Notes: a model not told the origin generated them from the sequence alone. Positions 48,801-56,102 are shown, counted from the first letter of the stretch. The stretch: 64,000 nucleotides of DNA from Hippasteria phrygiana (GCA_037893225.1 JAZGUH010000123.1:2091001-2155000), one strand, 5' to 3'. A program made the numbers and translations.

Positions 48801-51800
48801 TTAGCTCAAACGTTATTTACTCAATCCCTATCTTGAAAGAGGTGACACTAAAACCCTAACCCACTGGATTTTTACTGTGTAGTAACCCAATGGTATGTTC
48901 TTTGTACTTTTGCATATGGTCATTCCATAAATTTGGGGTCCAAAAGTGTGACATGTTTTGGTGTCCCTGTTACACCTGACCTGTGTAATTTCCCATCAAG
49001 TATCATTAACCTTGACTTGACACTATTTTTTACTTGTTTGGCAGGTACTTTGCTTTGGGGGGGGGGGGGCATTTTTTTGTGCTGATCATCTGTAGGTGTC
49101 TACGTGTAGTCAAGGATTAAAAGTAATATTTACAGCATTTATATTTTTGTTTTTGCTTTTTTTTATACTTTTTTCCCGAAAGAAAAATTTGGGTCAAGGC
49201 CGTTAAAAAGGAAGTACAATGTAGGGTAACCCGAAGCAGAACTTCTTTTTTAGCCTAATCACTTTTGGAGATAAAAAGCATTAACCCTCCTATACTTATA
49301 ACTATCACAGCCTATCAAAAACTCTAAACACCAACTCTGACAGTTTGTGTGTGTTTCAATCTGTCATTTGATAGGTTTTGATCTGCACAACAACTGGGTC
49401 GATTTTGGCCAGGTGCATAGGAGGGTTTTAATTAAAGAATGTGTCCTGAATTTCAAAATCTCATACATGTCACAATGTAACAGGGACACCAAAAATGGCA
49501 CACGTTTGGACCCCAAATTTATGGAATGACCCATATATTTGGACATCAAGCCCCAAGTAAAGTAAGAGTGACTTGGCTCTGCTCTCCTCTATACTACAAA
49601 ATCCTCCAAAACCTTCAAGAGCATTTTGAAGGATTTGGGAAGATAAGGGTGAATATTAGTTTAAGATGAATGCACAGCTCATTCGAATTACACTACATGT
49701 ATGCACATCCACCAGGTCAAGCGTGAAATTATAACAGGGCAGTTAGTTTGAAGTAGAATTAGCAAGATAATGGAAAAAGCTTGACAGCAGCAAGTTTTTT
49801 TGGCATTCTAAGCTGCGAATAATGCGATGCAAGATGAATCTGTACACTTAATATTTAGAAGCCCCTGATAAAGCATGTAATGAATTCAATGATGACTGAT
49901 TTAACCCTCCTATACTTATAACTAGCACAGCCTATCAAAAACTCTAAACACCAACTCTGACAGTTTGTGTGTGTTTCAATCTGTCATTTGATAGGTTTTG
50001 ATCTGTACAACAACTGGGTCGATTTTGGCCAGGTGCATAGGAGGGTTAATTAAAGGAACATATTGCATTTGAGGCCGAAAAAAAAAAGGTCCTAAATATG
50101 CTACGGCTGGAAAGAACATTAAAAAGTAGAATATACATGTAATCATGTAGATGACCATTCCTAGAAAATATGCTGTTTGTCTGAAAATCACTGATGCCAT
50201 CCGGTTTCCAATAGTCCGATAATTCCAAACCAAAACAAGTATTTTCGTGATTATTTTCAGACAATCAGCAAGGTTTTCAAGGCATGGTCATGTACAGTAT
50301 GATATTTGTTTTAACCCATTCTGTCTAGCTGTTATTAATGAGGTGCCATGCGGGCTTGTGCAGCCAAGCGTAAAACACACACTAGGCAAACAATGGATTG
50401 AATACGTGCAGGAATGCGCATATAGATGCCAACTGGCCAGGTGGTCCGTTTTAAACCGAGGCTTTGGCTATCATCCATATTCAATGGTTCATGATCTTTC
50501 CAACCTCAAATAATTTTAGGACGAATGCTTTTTGTAGCTCAATAGAGTACCGAAGTCTGACGTCAGTTGCCGCGACAACTGGTTCCAAACACATGCAGTT
50601 TAGAATGTATTCTGGTTCCAAATATTGCATTGATTGACGCCATCACTTCGGTACTCTATTGGATGCCTCCTTAACCCTTTGAAGCCGGATGACGTCTATA
50701 TAGACGCCCAAAAAAAAAAAACCGCCAGGCCGGATGACGTCTATAGACGCCATTCTCCGCCATTCTCATTTTTAATCCATTGTTGGATTATTGAGTATGT
50801 TACGCTTGGCTGCACAAGCCTCTTGTGTCCATTTCGCTTGGCTGCACAGGCCGCCCCGGCACCCTGGCGCCTCATTATAAACAACCGTACTCGAGGGGTT
50901 AAGACAAATTGCAATTGACGAAGTGAGCAAATATAGGGAGAGAGAACTCTTGCACAGTACCTGGTCCTAACTGCCGCATACTGCAAGTGGTGATATCTCG
51001 TTGCGATCAGTCGTTGGACTGTGGTCAATATTACCGACAGCCTCCAGATGTAGCAGGAAGGGGGGAGGGCAATAGCAGCACTTATTGAAGGCAGAAAGTT
51101 AGGCACCTGTGCCAAAAACAACCATCGAAACCAGTTACACACAAGAGGAAGTTTGGGCAAGAAATCTAAAATACTCTAAGGAACTGTGTAATAGGATTTT
51201 TATGACTTTAATACAGGTTGGGCAATTTTCTGTCCATGTGGCTATGAATTTCCACATCCATTGTAGTAATTCTAGGGAGTTATTCAACATTTTGGTTTTC
51301 ACATTTTCCATATTCATAAGCCAAAGTATGATGTCATAAAAGGCACAACAGCAGTGTCTTCAAAATATTTTGCATTTTCATGCCGTAGATTCCATGTTTG
51401 ACTTGATTTTCATGTTCAAAAGCTTGTTTGGACTTCACTGGTAGCCAATATTTCTTCAAAACTTATTTTGAAGGACTGATTTTAGCACTTTTCTCATTCT
51501 AAGAATAACAACAAAAAAACAACAACATTCTTTTCACTTCCAATGATAAAGCACACTTGGATATTTTTTGTATTTTTGGTAGACCATATGGAACCGGGCA
51601 ATGGGCATGGTCATGCTGGTTATCACAAGCAACATTGTTATTCTAAACTACAACAATCGGAAAGATTTTACTTTAACACCCCCCACCAAAATCGGTAAGG
51701 AACAGCAAATCTTGGAAAATAACCATCCATTTGTGTTCATAATTGTATAAACACTTGGCACAACCTTTAATTTTGGGAATTTTGTTGGGACATTTTAGTG

Positions 51801-53050
51801 TAATATAGGGGAAGAAAGTTTGTGTTTTCTGTGTTAGAAGTTCTTGGCACCATGTATAGTCACTCAATGTGTTCACATACATGTAGATTTCTTCCTCATT
51901 TTTTTTTAAAGATTTTGCTGACATAAATCTTGAAATAACAGGTTGTGCCACACGTTTAGACAGTTGTTATCACGAAGGGTTGGTTATTTTCCAAGATTTT
52001 GCTGTTCTTGACCGATTTTTTTTTGGGGGGGGTTATTAAAGTAAAATCTTTCCCAACAATCGAGGGAACGCATAACGTGACTTCTATTTTGACAGTATTT
52101 TGACTGGAGTCATTCGGGTTTGTTGTATTAGCCCTAATCCTGCCAGATGCAGCACAGTGCATCTGTGGTGACAGCTTGACCTTGCTGCACTCTGCACACA
52201 AGTCAATGTGACAAAGTATGCAATCTGATGCGTCTGGCAGGGTTCTAGCAAACATGCCCTGGAGGGTTAGGGTTAGTGTGCACACATGTGGTTAACCTCC
52301 TGAATACAGACAACAGCCACAGCCACAAAAGACCACCTGCTGGTTGTTGTCTATAAGCACATTCCTGCGCATACTCAATCCATTGCTTGCCTATAGACGA
52401 ATCCGGCGACCAAAATTAGATGCATTTACTGCAGTGGCATCACGCTCGCGTGCTTATTTTACGCACGCGCTCGGTGCAGCTTCGACCAACAGGGTGTTTA
52501 CAACTTGCCAGAATACGCGCGCGACTGAAATTAAAGAACGCGCGCAACCTGCACGCGAGCGCGGCACCACTGTAAAAATGGCGTCGGCGAATTCCTGTAT
52601 TGTTTGAATTTCACTTGGCTGCACAAGCCCATCTTGGCATACTAGCATTCCAACAGCTGGCCAGAAGAGGTTAATTATAAGCAGTGACCAAGCATTGGTC
52701 GACAGAAAGCTCTTGATCAAACTTACTCAAAAGTCACTAGTGAATCATACGCATGATACAACTGGCAATTGGTTTTCTTCAATAAAAACAAATCTTACGT
52801 ACCAAGAGATATATTTTTAGAACTCCACAACACCGAGGAAACTTGAGTATTGATGCGTACAGAAACTTACCCTGCAATGTGTGGCAATGCTTGCCTTAAA
52901 ATTGACGAGTAACGCCAGCCCGATGCACAGTAAGAAACCAACAGCCATGATAACCGCCGTGAATATGGTCGCAGCTGATATACTGATATAGAGCGCCCTC
53001 GATGGCAGAGATGTCAAACGATTTTTGTTTAGGTCGTTTGTTGTCTCCAT
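39685..53050 (-). CDS. PGAP2: PGAP2, post-GPI-attachment to proteins 2 (whole gene, six coding exons)
   Basis: PGAP2 is a Golgi/ER multi-pass membrane protein of the FRAG1/DRAM/Sfk1 family. It is needed for fatty-acid remodelling of GPI anchors, so that GPI-anchored proteins stay on the surface with saturated lipid. Exons on the minus strand are 52871-53050, 50961-51106, 44735-44838, 42991-43097, 42376-42484 and 39685-39815. They total 777 bp and encode 258 residues; the human protein has 254. All junctions are GT-AG and every phase matches. Family landmarks appear in order: NFKASIATHC near residue 58, VPNFLPSISAAI, ENLSLIALTCVSS, LHENFFISF, MRHRYYC and FEYIVVLTNILYH. Hydrophobic spans fit about six membrane segments. 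The large introns are mostly transposon remnants, and intron 5 contains a THAP ORF. Identification rests on family recall and alignment by eye. Confidence 0.93.
40322..40377 (-). repeat. CTTGCTTAAGTTTGAAACGTTAGG repeat, copy 2
   Basis: TTTGCTGACCTAACGTTTCA then AACTTAAGCAAGATCTTTCTC is the reverse of the copy at 18723, with AGATC added. It adjoins a purine-rich tract at 40180-40320, in PGAP2 intron 5. Confidence 0.55.
40743..41330. repeat. Inverted repeats bracketing the THAP exon
   Basis: GTGACGTAGATCGAGGCAC at 40743-40761 recurs inverted at 41312-41330 with one mismatch. Together they enclose the THAP coding exon. The arms could be subterminal repeats of a THAP transposon, or part of a palindromic promoter/terminator pair. 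No clear target-site duplication was found around them. Confidence 0.5.
40853..41206 (+). CDS. THAP-type zinc-finger ORF (first or only exon)
   Basis: Encodes a near-complete THAP DNA-binding domain at residues 1-about 93: MPTRCVAAGCSK (C2CH cysteines), HLFPTEAKYQRIWTAKV, then FSALCSDHF (last Cys and His) and the closing AIPTVSKMFPD, the AVPTIF-like box. A basic tail (KIKAKAVKRPIPRGAFAKRE) follows. The ATG at 40853 fits the conserved 'M-P-x-x-C' start and has GGCC before it. The best donor is AGG|GTAAGT after 41206; without splicing the frame runs to 41305. THAP domains occur in host transcription factors and in transposases of the P-element and Kolobok types. The locus lies inside PGAP2 intron 5, opposite strand, between 19-bp inverted repeats. 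No downstream catalytic exon was recognised, so it may be a recent transposon-derived gene, a remnant, or the first exon of a longer gene. Confidence 0.72.
41920..42135 (-). mobile_element. tRNA-derived SINE family S, copy 1
   Basis: On the minus strand a 5' head (GTTGTATCGTAAAGTTGGGG ... GGGTTTATGACTTCTGACTA) leads into a tRNA-like part. It has A box TAGCTCGGTTGGTAGAGC and B box GGTCAAATCC, then CTGCCAGTTTTCTTTGTTCA. Promoter-like boxes indicate polymerase III ancestry. In PGAP2 intron 5. Confidence 0.82.
42376..42484 (-). CDS. PGAP2: PGAP2 coding exon 5
   Basis: A 109-bp exon with acceptor CTCAAACAG|GAGCGT and donor CCGTACG|GTAAGT. It encodes ERKSLNAKYASFAVNTGSF, then LIAIFFYMRHRYYCIPY. 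It aligns with the human '[33 protein letters not shown]' stretch. It ends in phase 1 and is completed by exon 6. Confidence 0.92.
42613..42893 (+). pseudogene. Non-LTR retrotransposon reverse-transcriptase C-terminal fossil
   Basis: One frame reads MRVGDLYQARKYLPPDAI, LNLYTTIRPLMEYCSHI, stop, AGASACHLS, stop, LDRVQKRIVNLVGEELGSS and LQSLSHRRYFHG. This is the typical LINE segment after the reverse-transcriptase core (L-Y-x-x-x-I-R-P-x-M-E-Y-C-x-H-I-W-A-G-A ... L-D-R-V-Q-R-R). Two stops show it is dead; the Trp of 'HIWAG' has become TAG. It lies in PGAP2 intron 4. Confidence 0.85.
42991..43097 (-). CDS. PGAP2: PGAP2 coding exon 4
   Basis: A 107-bp exon with acceptor GATCACAG|ATCTCC and donor GCATGG|GTAAGC. 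It encodes LHENFFISFQVCATVYML, then LMCLVYQMACGPRPTAW: the IHENAFIVF-like turn followed by a hydrophobic membrane segment. Phases match exons 3 and 5. Confidence 0.9.
43345..43494. mobile_element. TTAA MITE family D, copy 2
   Basis: TTAACCCTAACCCTGCCAGA to CCTGGAGGGTTAGGGTTAA with TTAA at both edges, in PGAP2 intron 3. Its left flank GATCACAGAGCTATA also appears at 43632, inside the next family D copy. Confidence 0.87.
43592..43802. mobile_element. TTAA MITE family D, rearranged copy 3
   Basis: Starts TTAACCCTAACCCTGCCAGA, breaks off after GCACAGTGCACCTGTG, then continues with GATCACAGAGCTATATTAA (the flank of the neighbouring copy) and a second left end AACCCTAACCCTGCCAGAGG. It ends GGAGGGTTAGAGTTAA. 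A chimeric copy, not a simple insertion. Confidence 0.83.
44126..44349. repeat. Family E repeat, copy 7
   Basis: The core TTGTGCAGTCAAGCGTAACA and CAATAGATTGAAACTGCA is almost identical to the copy at 36630. It ends CAAGGGGTTAA at 44349. The left end (AAACCCTTTAAATACAG) is altered. Confidence 0.8.
44411..44554. repeat. Long near-perfect palindrome
   Basis: The left arm contains CTTTGTTTACATGTGTGCTT and CTATGGGAGCCAGGTGGGGA. The right arm is the inverse (CCCCACCTGGCTCCCAT ... GCACATGTAAACAAAG). The arms are about 55-60 bp with few mismatches and a spacer of about 12 bp. A likely foldback element or recent MITE in PGAP2 intron 3. Confidence 0.85.
44735..44838 (-). CDS. PGAP2: PGAP2 coding exon 3
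   Basis: A 104-bp exon with acceptor GTCATCAG|CTATGCC. It encodes YAWYPVLCNACTVAELMENL then SLIALTCVSSRENT. This aligns with the human '[24 protein letters not shown]' segment. The donor is AACACAG|GTTGGT, phase 1. Confidence 0.88.
44911..45123. mobile_element. GGGGCCAATTTCA MITE, copy 3 (worn ends)
   Basis: The interior AAAAACAGGTTACCAGCC and inverted CTGCTTAG/CTAAGC words match copies 1 and 2. The termini (GTCAGTTTTCATGGAG, CTCCATGAAGTCGGCC) have diverged. It lies immediately beside PGAP2 exon 3. Confidence 0.75.
45351..45571. mobile_element. TTAA element family J, copy 3
   Basis: TTAACCCTAACCTTCCCTAA to GGGCTGTTAGGGTTAA with TTAA at both edges. The interior CACCATCACTTTGCATGGG matches copy 1. 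Confidence 0.83.
46183..46384. repeat. 12-bp minisatellite GACTTGTGATCC
   Basis: About 17 units. A block of four consecutive units reads GACTTGCGATCC, showing local homogenisation. Open in several frames only because the period is divisible by 3. In PGAP2 intron 2/3 region. Confidence 0.96.
46690..46950. repeat. SINE family S fragments
   Basis: The head segment GAGTTGTATCGTAAAGTTGG to GGGTTTATGACTTCTGACGA lies at 46696-46765. A tail-like CAAAGTGAACAAAGACTAGC lies at 46914. The tRNA part between is missing or replaced. Confidence 0.6.
46946..47068. repeat. Degenerate GTGAAATTTGGACC tandem repeat
   Basis: Seven or eight units of about 15-17 bp, GTGAAATTTGGACCCC with substitutions (ATGAAATTTGGACC, GTGAAATCTGGACC). 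Confidence 0.85.
47525..47750 (+). mobile_element. tRNA-derived SINE family S, copy 2
   Basis: Head GGGCGTGATCCCTGGTTACA, then CACTGACAATTTGGGAGACG, A-box-like TAACTCATTGGTAGAGCACT, B-box-like TGTTCAATTCC and the tail CGCCAGTTTTCTTTTGC. A poly-C run interrupts the head. Degenerate. Confidence 0.78.
48366..48772 (-). mobile_element. Tc1/mariner deletion derivative with transposase C-terminus
   Basis: The terminal repeat CAGTGGTGTGCAAAATTATT is mirrored at the right end and the element is flanked by TA on both sides, the Tc1/mariner target. The minus strand encodes the end of a Tc1-type transposase at about 48681 to 48545: ETLWNELQKTWNSISVETLR, then CAAGIAAKGGHTKY and a stop. The rest of the transposase is deleted. 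Confidence 0.88.
48545..48681 (-). pseudogene. Tc1 transposase C-terminal fragment
   Basis: Forty-four intact codons and a TAG stop, matching the conserved Tc1 ending 'LW..VQ..W..I....L..L..SM..R..AVI.AKGG.TKY'. The DDE catalytic core and the DNA-binding domain are missing, so the fragment cannot be functional alone. Confidence 0.85.
48918..49531. mobile_element. GGTCATTCCAT palindromic MITE, copy 1 (carries a nested TTAA element)
   Basis: The ends are GGTCATTCCATAAATTTGGG and the inverse, continuing through GGTGTCCCTGTTAC. It is flanked by the direct repeat CATAT (48913-48917, 49532-49536). The interior contains a TTAA-type element at 49281-49431. A second, shorter copy at 15986-16254 lacks that insertion. 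Confidence 0.85.
49281..49431. mobile_element. TTAA MITE family C (CCCTCCTATAC), copy 1, nested
   Basis: TTAACCCTCCTATACTTATA begins the element and GCATAGGAGGG closes it, followed by TTTTAA. TTAA targeting points to the piggyBac or Kolobok superfamilies. The interior has an inverted CCTATCAAAA/TTTTGATAGG pair around GTGTGTGTTT. It is inserted inside the MITE at 48918-49531. Confidence 0.85.
49911..50049. mobile_element. TTAA MITE family C, copy 2
   Basis: Nearly identical to the copy at 49281, with clean TTAA at both edges (49911-49914 and 50046-50049). The two copies lie 630 bp apart in the same orientation. Confidence 0.88.
50311..50500. repeat. Family E repeat, copy 8
   Basis: TTAACCCATTCTGTCTAG at the left, core GGCTTGTGCAGCCAAGCGTA and AATGGATTGAATACGTG. 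It is most like the copies at 9078 and 20085. The right end is not resolved. Confidence 0.72.
50541..50660. repeat. AATAGAGTACCGAAGT inverted-repeat element
   Basis: AATAGAGTACCGAAGT at the left is repeated inverted as ACTTCGGTACTCTATT at the right, 120 bp in all. In PGAP2 intron 2, next to a family E copy. Confidence 0.72.
50671..50902. mobile_element. TTAA MITE family E, copy 9
   Basis: Reverse orientation and complete: TTAACCCTTTGAAGCCGG to CTCGAGGGGTTAA, with TTAA at both edges. GGATGACGTCTATA occurs twice near the left and the core TTGGCTGCACAAGCCTCTTG is present. In PGAP2 intron 2. Confidence 0.84.
50961..51106 (-). CDS. PGAP2: PGAP2 coding exon 2
   Basis: A 146-bp exon starting GGCACAG|GTGCCT and encoding VPNFLPSISAAIALPPS, then YIWRLSVILTTVQRLIAT. 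It matches the human 'VPNYLPSVSSAIG...YVWRFCIGLHSAPRFLVA' region position by position. The donor is ACCAG|GTACTG; the split codon is completed by exon 3. Confidence 0.9.
51659..52053. mobile_element. Long-TIR element with 8-9 bp duplication (Mutator- or hAT-like)
   Basis: The left end GGAAAGATTTTACTTTAA is mirrored by TTAAAGTAAAATCTTTCC at the right. The imperfect inverted repeat continues for about 60 bp, through CGGTAAGGAACAGCAAATCT. Direct repeats CAACAATC(G) flank it (51651-51658/9 and 52054-52061/2). An 8-9 bp duplication with long terminal repeats fits MULE-type or hAT elements. Length is about 395 bp; no coding capacity. Confidence 0.8.
52128..52276. mobile_element. MITE family D, copy 4, flanked by TTAG
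   Basis: Starts TTAGCCCTAATCCTGCCAGA and ends GGAGGGTTAGGGTTAG. Both edges read TTAG instead of TTAA. The interior matches family D over its whole length. Confidence 0.82.
52292..52674. mobile_element. TTAA MITE family E, copy 10, split by a nested insertion
   Basis: TTAACCTCCTGAATACAG at the left and CAGAAGAGGTTAA at the right. The core is split: ...CATTGCTTGCCTAT, then a foreign GC-rich element, then TATTGTTTGAATTTCACTTG. The uninterrupted form is seen at 19230-19270. Confidence 0.82.
52391..52605. mobile_element. GC-rich inverted-repeat element nested in family E
   Basis: The inner arms CAGTGGCATCACGCTCGCGT and ACGCGAGCGCGGCACCACTG are inverted. The outer arms GAATCCGGCGACC and GGCGTCGGCGAATTC match as well. 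A possible TAT/TA duplication flanks it, seen by comparison with the unfilled copy near 19240. The superfamily is uncertain (PIF/Harbinger- or mariner-like). Confidence 0.72.
52871..53050 (-). CDS. PGAP2: PGAP2 coding exon 1
   Basis: Sixty codons, starting METTNDLNKNR and ending ASIATHCR. Residues about 20-50 form the first membrane segment. The donor is TGCAGG|GTAAGT, phase 0. The ATG is preceded by a short leader (53051-53085) with a good acceptor (TTTTTGTTTTTCAG|GAG), so at least one noncoding exon lies further upstream. Confidence 0.92.
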
Positions 53051-53261
53051 TTTGTTTCAAATGTTGTGGCAATCACAGATAGCTCCTGAAAAACAAAAAG
53101 GTATAGCCCAACTAATGATTGTATCATTAGTGCAATTCAACCCACATTCTAGTTAATGCACAACCTTTTCACAAACTTTTTACTGAGAATTTTTATCCAG
53201 TACTAGTTGTCTTAAGTTGGTCTAAAATGACATGTCCTATTAAGTTGAATAGATGATTTAG

Positions 53262-53433
53262 TTGGGGGCTGACCTTGCTGCACAAAAAATGACATAACTT
53301 CTGATTGGCTTGACTAATTTTGATGAAATAAAGACTATTTTTCATGTAAGAAGTTCCCGCATCAGGATCTGTCGAAATCTAGATTCTGAGATTGCCTGGT
53401 TTGGCCTGGACATTTTTTGGGGGACACCCTGTA
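53262..53433 (-). mobile_element. Mariner-like element end
   Basis: The segment ends GGGGGACACCCTGTATA, which on the minus strand is the mariner-type terminal TATACAGGGTGTCCCCC. The adjoining sequence (CAAAAAATGACATAACTT) resembles the other side of such small mariner derivatives. No transposase remains and the boundaries are approximate. Confidence 0.5.
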
Positions 53434-53796
53434 TAACAAGCTCGGTGTCCAGTACGTATGCAGGGCCGCAGCGCTGGCCGAGCTGCATGCCATGGAGAAT
53501 TGTCAAAATGGCACACCAGGTTGATTTTGTACAGTGCATGCGTGCTAGCCTATGCAGTGTCATTTTGTCATTTGAATTTGTATTTACTAATACTACTAAC
53601 AATTGTTGTTGTTGTTGATGTAGACAGGTTGGCGCGTACGGCAAATTTATGCCCTTTGCGCCATTAGCGAATAAGTAACGCTACCACATTCAGATAATAA
53701 TCGCGTAGAAATTATACACTGTAATAGGCATCGTGGTCGGTTGTAGTGACTCTGTGGGCTAATCGAACAACAGAAAGAGTCGATACTACGAAAACG

Positions 53797-54249
53797 TAGG
53801 GCTGTCCCGAATATACCGAATATTCGATCGTCAAGCAAATATTCGAATACCATTTTGCCAGTTCGAATATTCGAAAAGATATATATGCACTATACAGATA
53901 CGACTCTGATGCTATTTTAATAGAAAAGTTACGGCGGCACTTAGCAGTGTCAAATGCCACATTTTGGTCAATCAGAACTTTTTGTGGACGGAGGTTTATT
54001 GTTCCCGTCCGTAAAATCCTTGATACAACAGGGGCAATAAAAAAATGCTGTTTGAAAGGTACATAATATCAATCGCCATACGTAAAACACTGGCGTGCTT
54101 TTACGTGCAATGTTTTTTTACCGGTGCGGCATGCACTGAAAAACTTGATCAGCGAGTATCGAATATTCGAATATTCGATCAAACCCAGTTTTGAATATTC
54201 GAATACTAAATTATTCGAATACTAAATTATTCGAAAATGAACAGCCCTA
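53797..54249. mobile_element. hAT-type MITE between the PGAP2 and WDR55 starts
   Basis: The ends are TAGGGCTGTCC and GAACAGCCCTA. The flanks are perfect 8-bp duplications CGAAAACG (53789-53796 and 54250-54257). The interior has many GAATATTCGAATA words near both ends, resembling transposase-binding subterminal repeats. Length is 453 bp with no coding capacity. Confidence 0.88.
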
Positions 54250-54724
54250 CGAAAACGTTGGAGGAATTCGTCCTAGAACAAACAAACAGGTAAATGGTAG
54301 GGAGAAGAAGTGCTCATGATCCTCCAGACACAAATTTACTACCCCTAGAACTATATGGGGAACCCCATCCCCAGGCCATAGTTCTTTCTAGGGGTAGGAC
54401 TTGACTTGACTTGGGAAAATTTGACTTGCGACTTGACTTGACTTGAGAAAAAATTACTTGGTTACAACACTGTAAAATTGTAACGAAAAACACCGGCCCA
54501 TGTGTTAGCAGCAGTGAACAACGTTTGATTATGGCAACGGCAACTTTTATGAAATAATACTCAAAACAAACTTTGGCTGTAATTTCAATTTTACCTCTTT
54601 TCTCAAACACCCGGCCGCAAGTTAAGTCGGAAACCAAACCCAGTTATTTGAATATACCGCCCTCTACGTTTTCACCTGCTTGTTTTTAATCGGGTTTGAT
54701 TCGCAATTTGTCTCTAGAATAATC

Positions 54725-54871
54725 ATGGCGGCCTCCAGTACAGAGAACTTGAAGGGCCGTACAAGCGAGAAACTTGATGAAGCCAGAGATTTGTCTGATA
54801 GCGATGAAGAGTCAGAGAGTGCAGAAGAAGAAGAGGATGAAGGAAAAGAGGAAGAAGGCGATGAAACCGTG
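54725..54871 (+). CDS. WDR55: WDR55 coding exon 1
   Basis: First coding exon (49 codons) of a plus-strand gene that continues past the window end. WDR55 is a nucleolar WD40 protein needed for pre-rRNA processing and large-subunit ribosome biogenesis. This exon gives a non-conserved start (MAASSTENLKG) and a highly acidic tail (EESESAEEEEDEGKEEEGDE), as in the family's N-terminus. The ATG lies in a YY1-like ATGGCGGCC context, and the donor is ACCGTG|GTAAGG in phase 0. Assignment to WDR55 depends on exons 2 and 3. Confidence 0.82.
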
Positions 54872-54960
54872 GTAAGGGATAAACTGATCAACGGAGTCAA
54901 ACTCATAAACTCGAACATGTGTTGTTGAACTTTTTCCCCAACCAAGGTCAAGGACATTAA

Positions 54961-55563
54961 AGGGACACATTGCCTTCAAATGTCATGAAATTTTACTGTT
55001 TGGAAATGTTCCTTATCTTTTATAAGAGTTGTTCATGCAAAAAAACACGTATAATGTGTTGTAATTAGTGATTAGTGATTACGAAACAAAAAAATTGGCC
55101 GCTTACCCCTGACATCTGACCCGCGATACATAGACGTATTTCCAGTACTAAATACCACCGTCTAAATAATGCGCAAAATACGCTGTAAGAGTCTTTAGGC
55201 TGGCACCGCAGCCAGTGGCCTTGTGAACCTATCAGATGATCGCCAGGTACAATTCTCTACCTCTCGACATATATCGCCAGTGCTGCGCGCCGTGCCACAG
55301 TACATCAAAATGGATCAACAGAACGTACTTCAACCAGATGCGACTGGAAATACGACTGGTGAACACAGTCCGCCATTTTGTGGAGTCAAAAATTTGGTTC
55401 TACAAAATGGCGGACTGCTATTTGTCACGAAATTAAACAAAAACCACGCAATTTGAAGGGATAGTTATGTGAATCTTTATATTCTACTTAAAAAAAAAGC
55501 TTCCCAACCATATCCATTTTAGTTTTATAGCCCAAATCGCAAAATCCAAAGCAATGTGTACCT
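54961..55563. mobile_element. TTAA element (AGGGACACATTGC ends) in WDR55 intron 1
   Basis: TTAA followed by AGGGACACATTGCC at the left, and GCAATGTGTACCT followed by TTAA at the right, about 600 bp. The interior holds an inverted pair CAGTCCGCCATTTTGTGG / CTACAAAATGGCGGACTG. Noncoding. Confidence 0.8.
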
Positions 55564-56102
55564 TTAATAAATGTGTGAGGGCGCTGTTATTAGTGTTAGT
55601 TTGGTGACTCATTTTCTGAATAGGAAATTGTGATTAACAGTTTGATTTTTTGCACATTCTTACAGCTTTATTTTAATTCAAATAGGCCCCCATCAGAATT
55701 GTTGAAATCATGATTGCCATCTGCCTTTTATTTATTGAAATAAGGCATGAATAAAGACAAAGATTTTGAGAAAATGTGAGTTTTAAGCATTTCTGTCATA
55801 ATCTGCACTCCAATTTGTGTACAAAATAATCACACTTTACTCTGCATTTACCATACACATTTCAGGGAACAAAATATCCCTGCTTTTAATCAATTTTTCT
55901 TCGCTTTCCAAAATCCGATGGAATCCGAACTTGAATCAGATCGTTTCTTATGAATTCCTCTTCAAAACTAGGCCTACATCAAAACCAAATGTGCAAAATT
56001 TATTTGCAAAATGTATTAGTCTTCATTACAACATGGAGGTATTAAACAACATGTCAGGCATGCTATGTACATGATGTAGGCGGAGTCATCGTCGACGCGT
56101 CA

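Larger units (their letters stand above)
48848..49655. repeat. Family J-like element split by the MITE at 48918
   Basis: AAAACCCTAACCCACTGG and AACCCAATGGTATGTTCTTT precede the MITE at 48918, and GGACATCAAGCCCCAAGTAA follows it. Both halves match the interior of the copy at 45351 in reverse order, so this was one element before insertion. The right end is worn. Confidence 0.65.
53086..54724. promoter_or_regulatory. Head-to-head PGAP2/WDR55 promoter interval
   Basis: The two genes are divergently arranged. The minus-strand sequence near 54593-54640 has CTTAACTTGCGGCC and then GAGAAAAGAG|GTAAAA, a plausible donor for a noncoding first exon of PGAP2. If so, the two transcription starts are within about 130 bp of each other and form a bidirectional promoter. 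A mariner-like end and a hAT-type element occupy the middle of the interval. No TATA box was assigned; the start sites are inferred. Confidence 0.4.
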
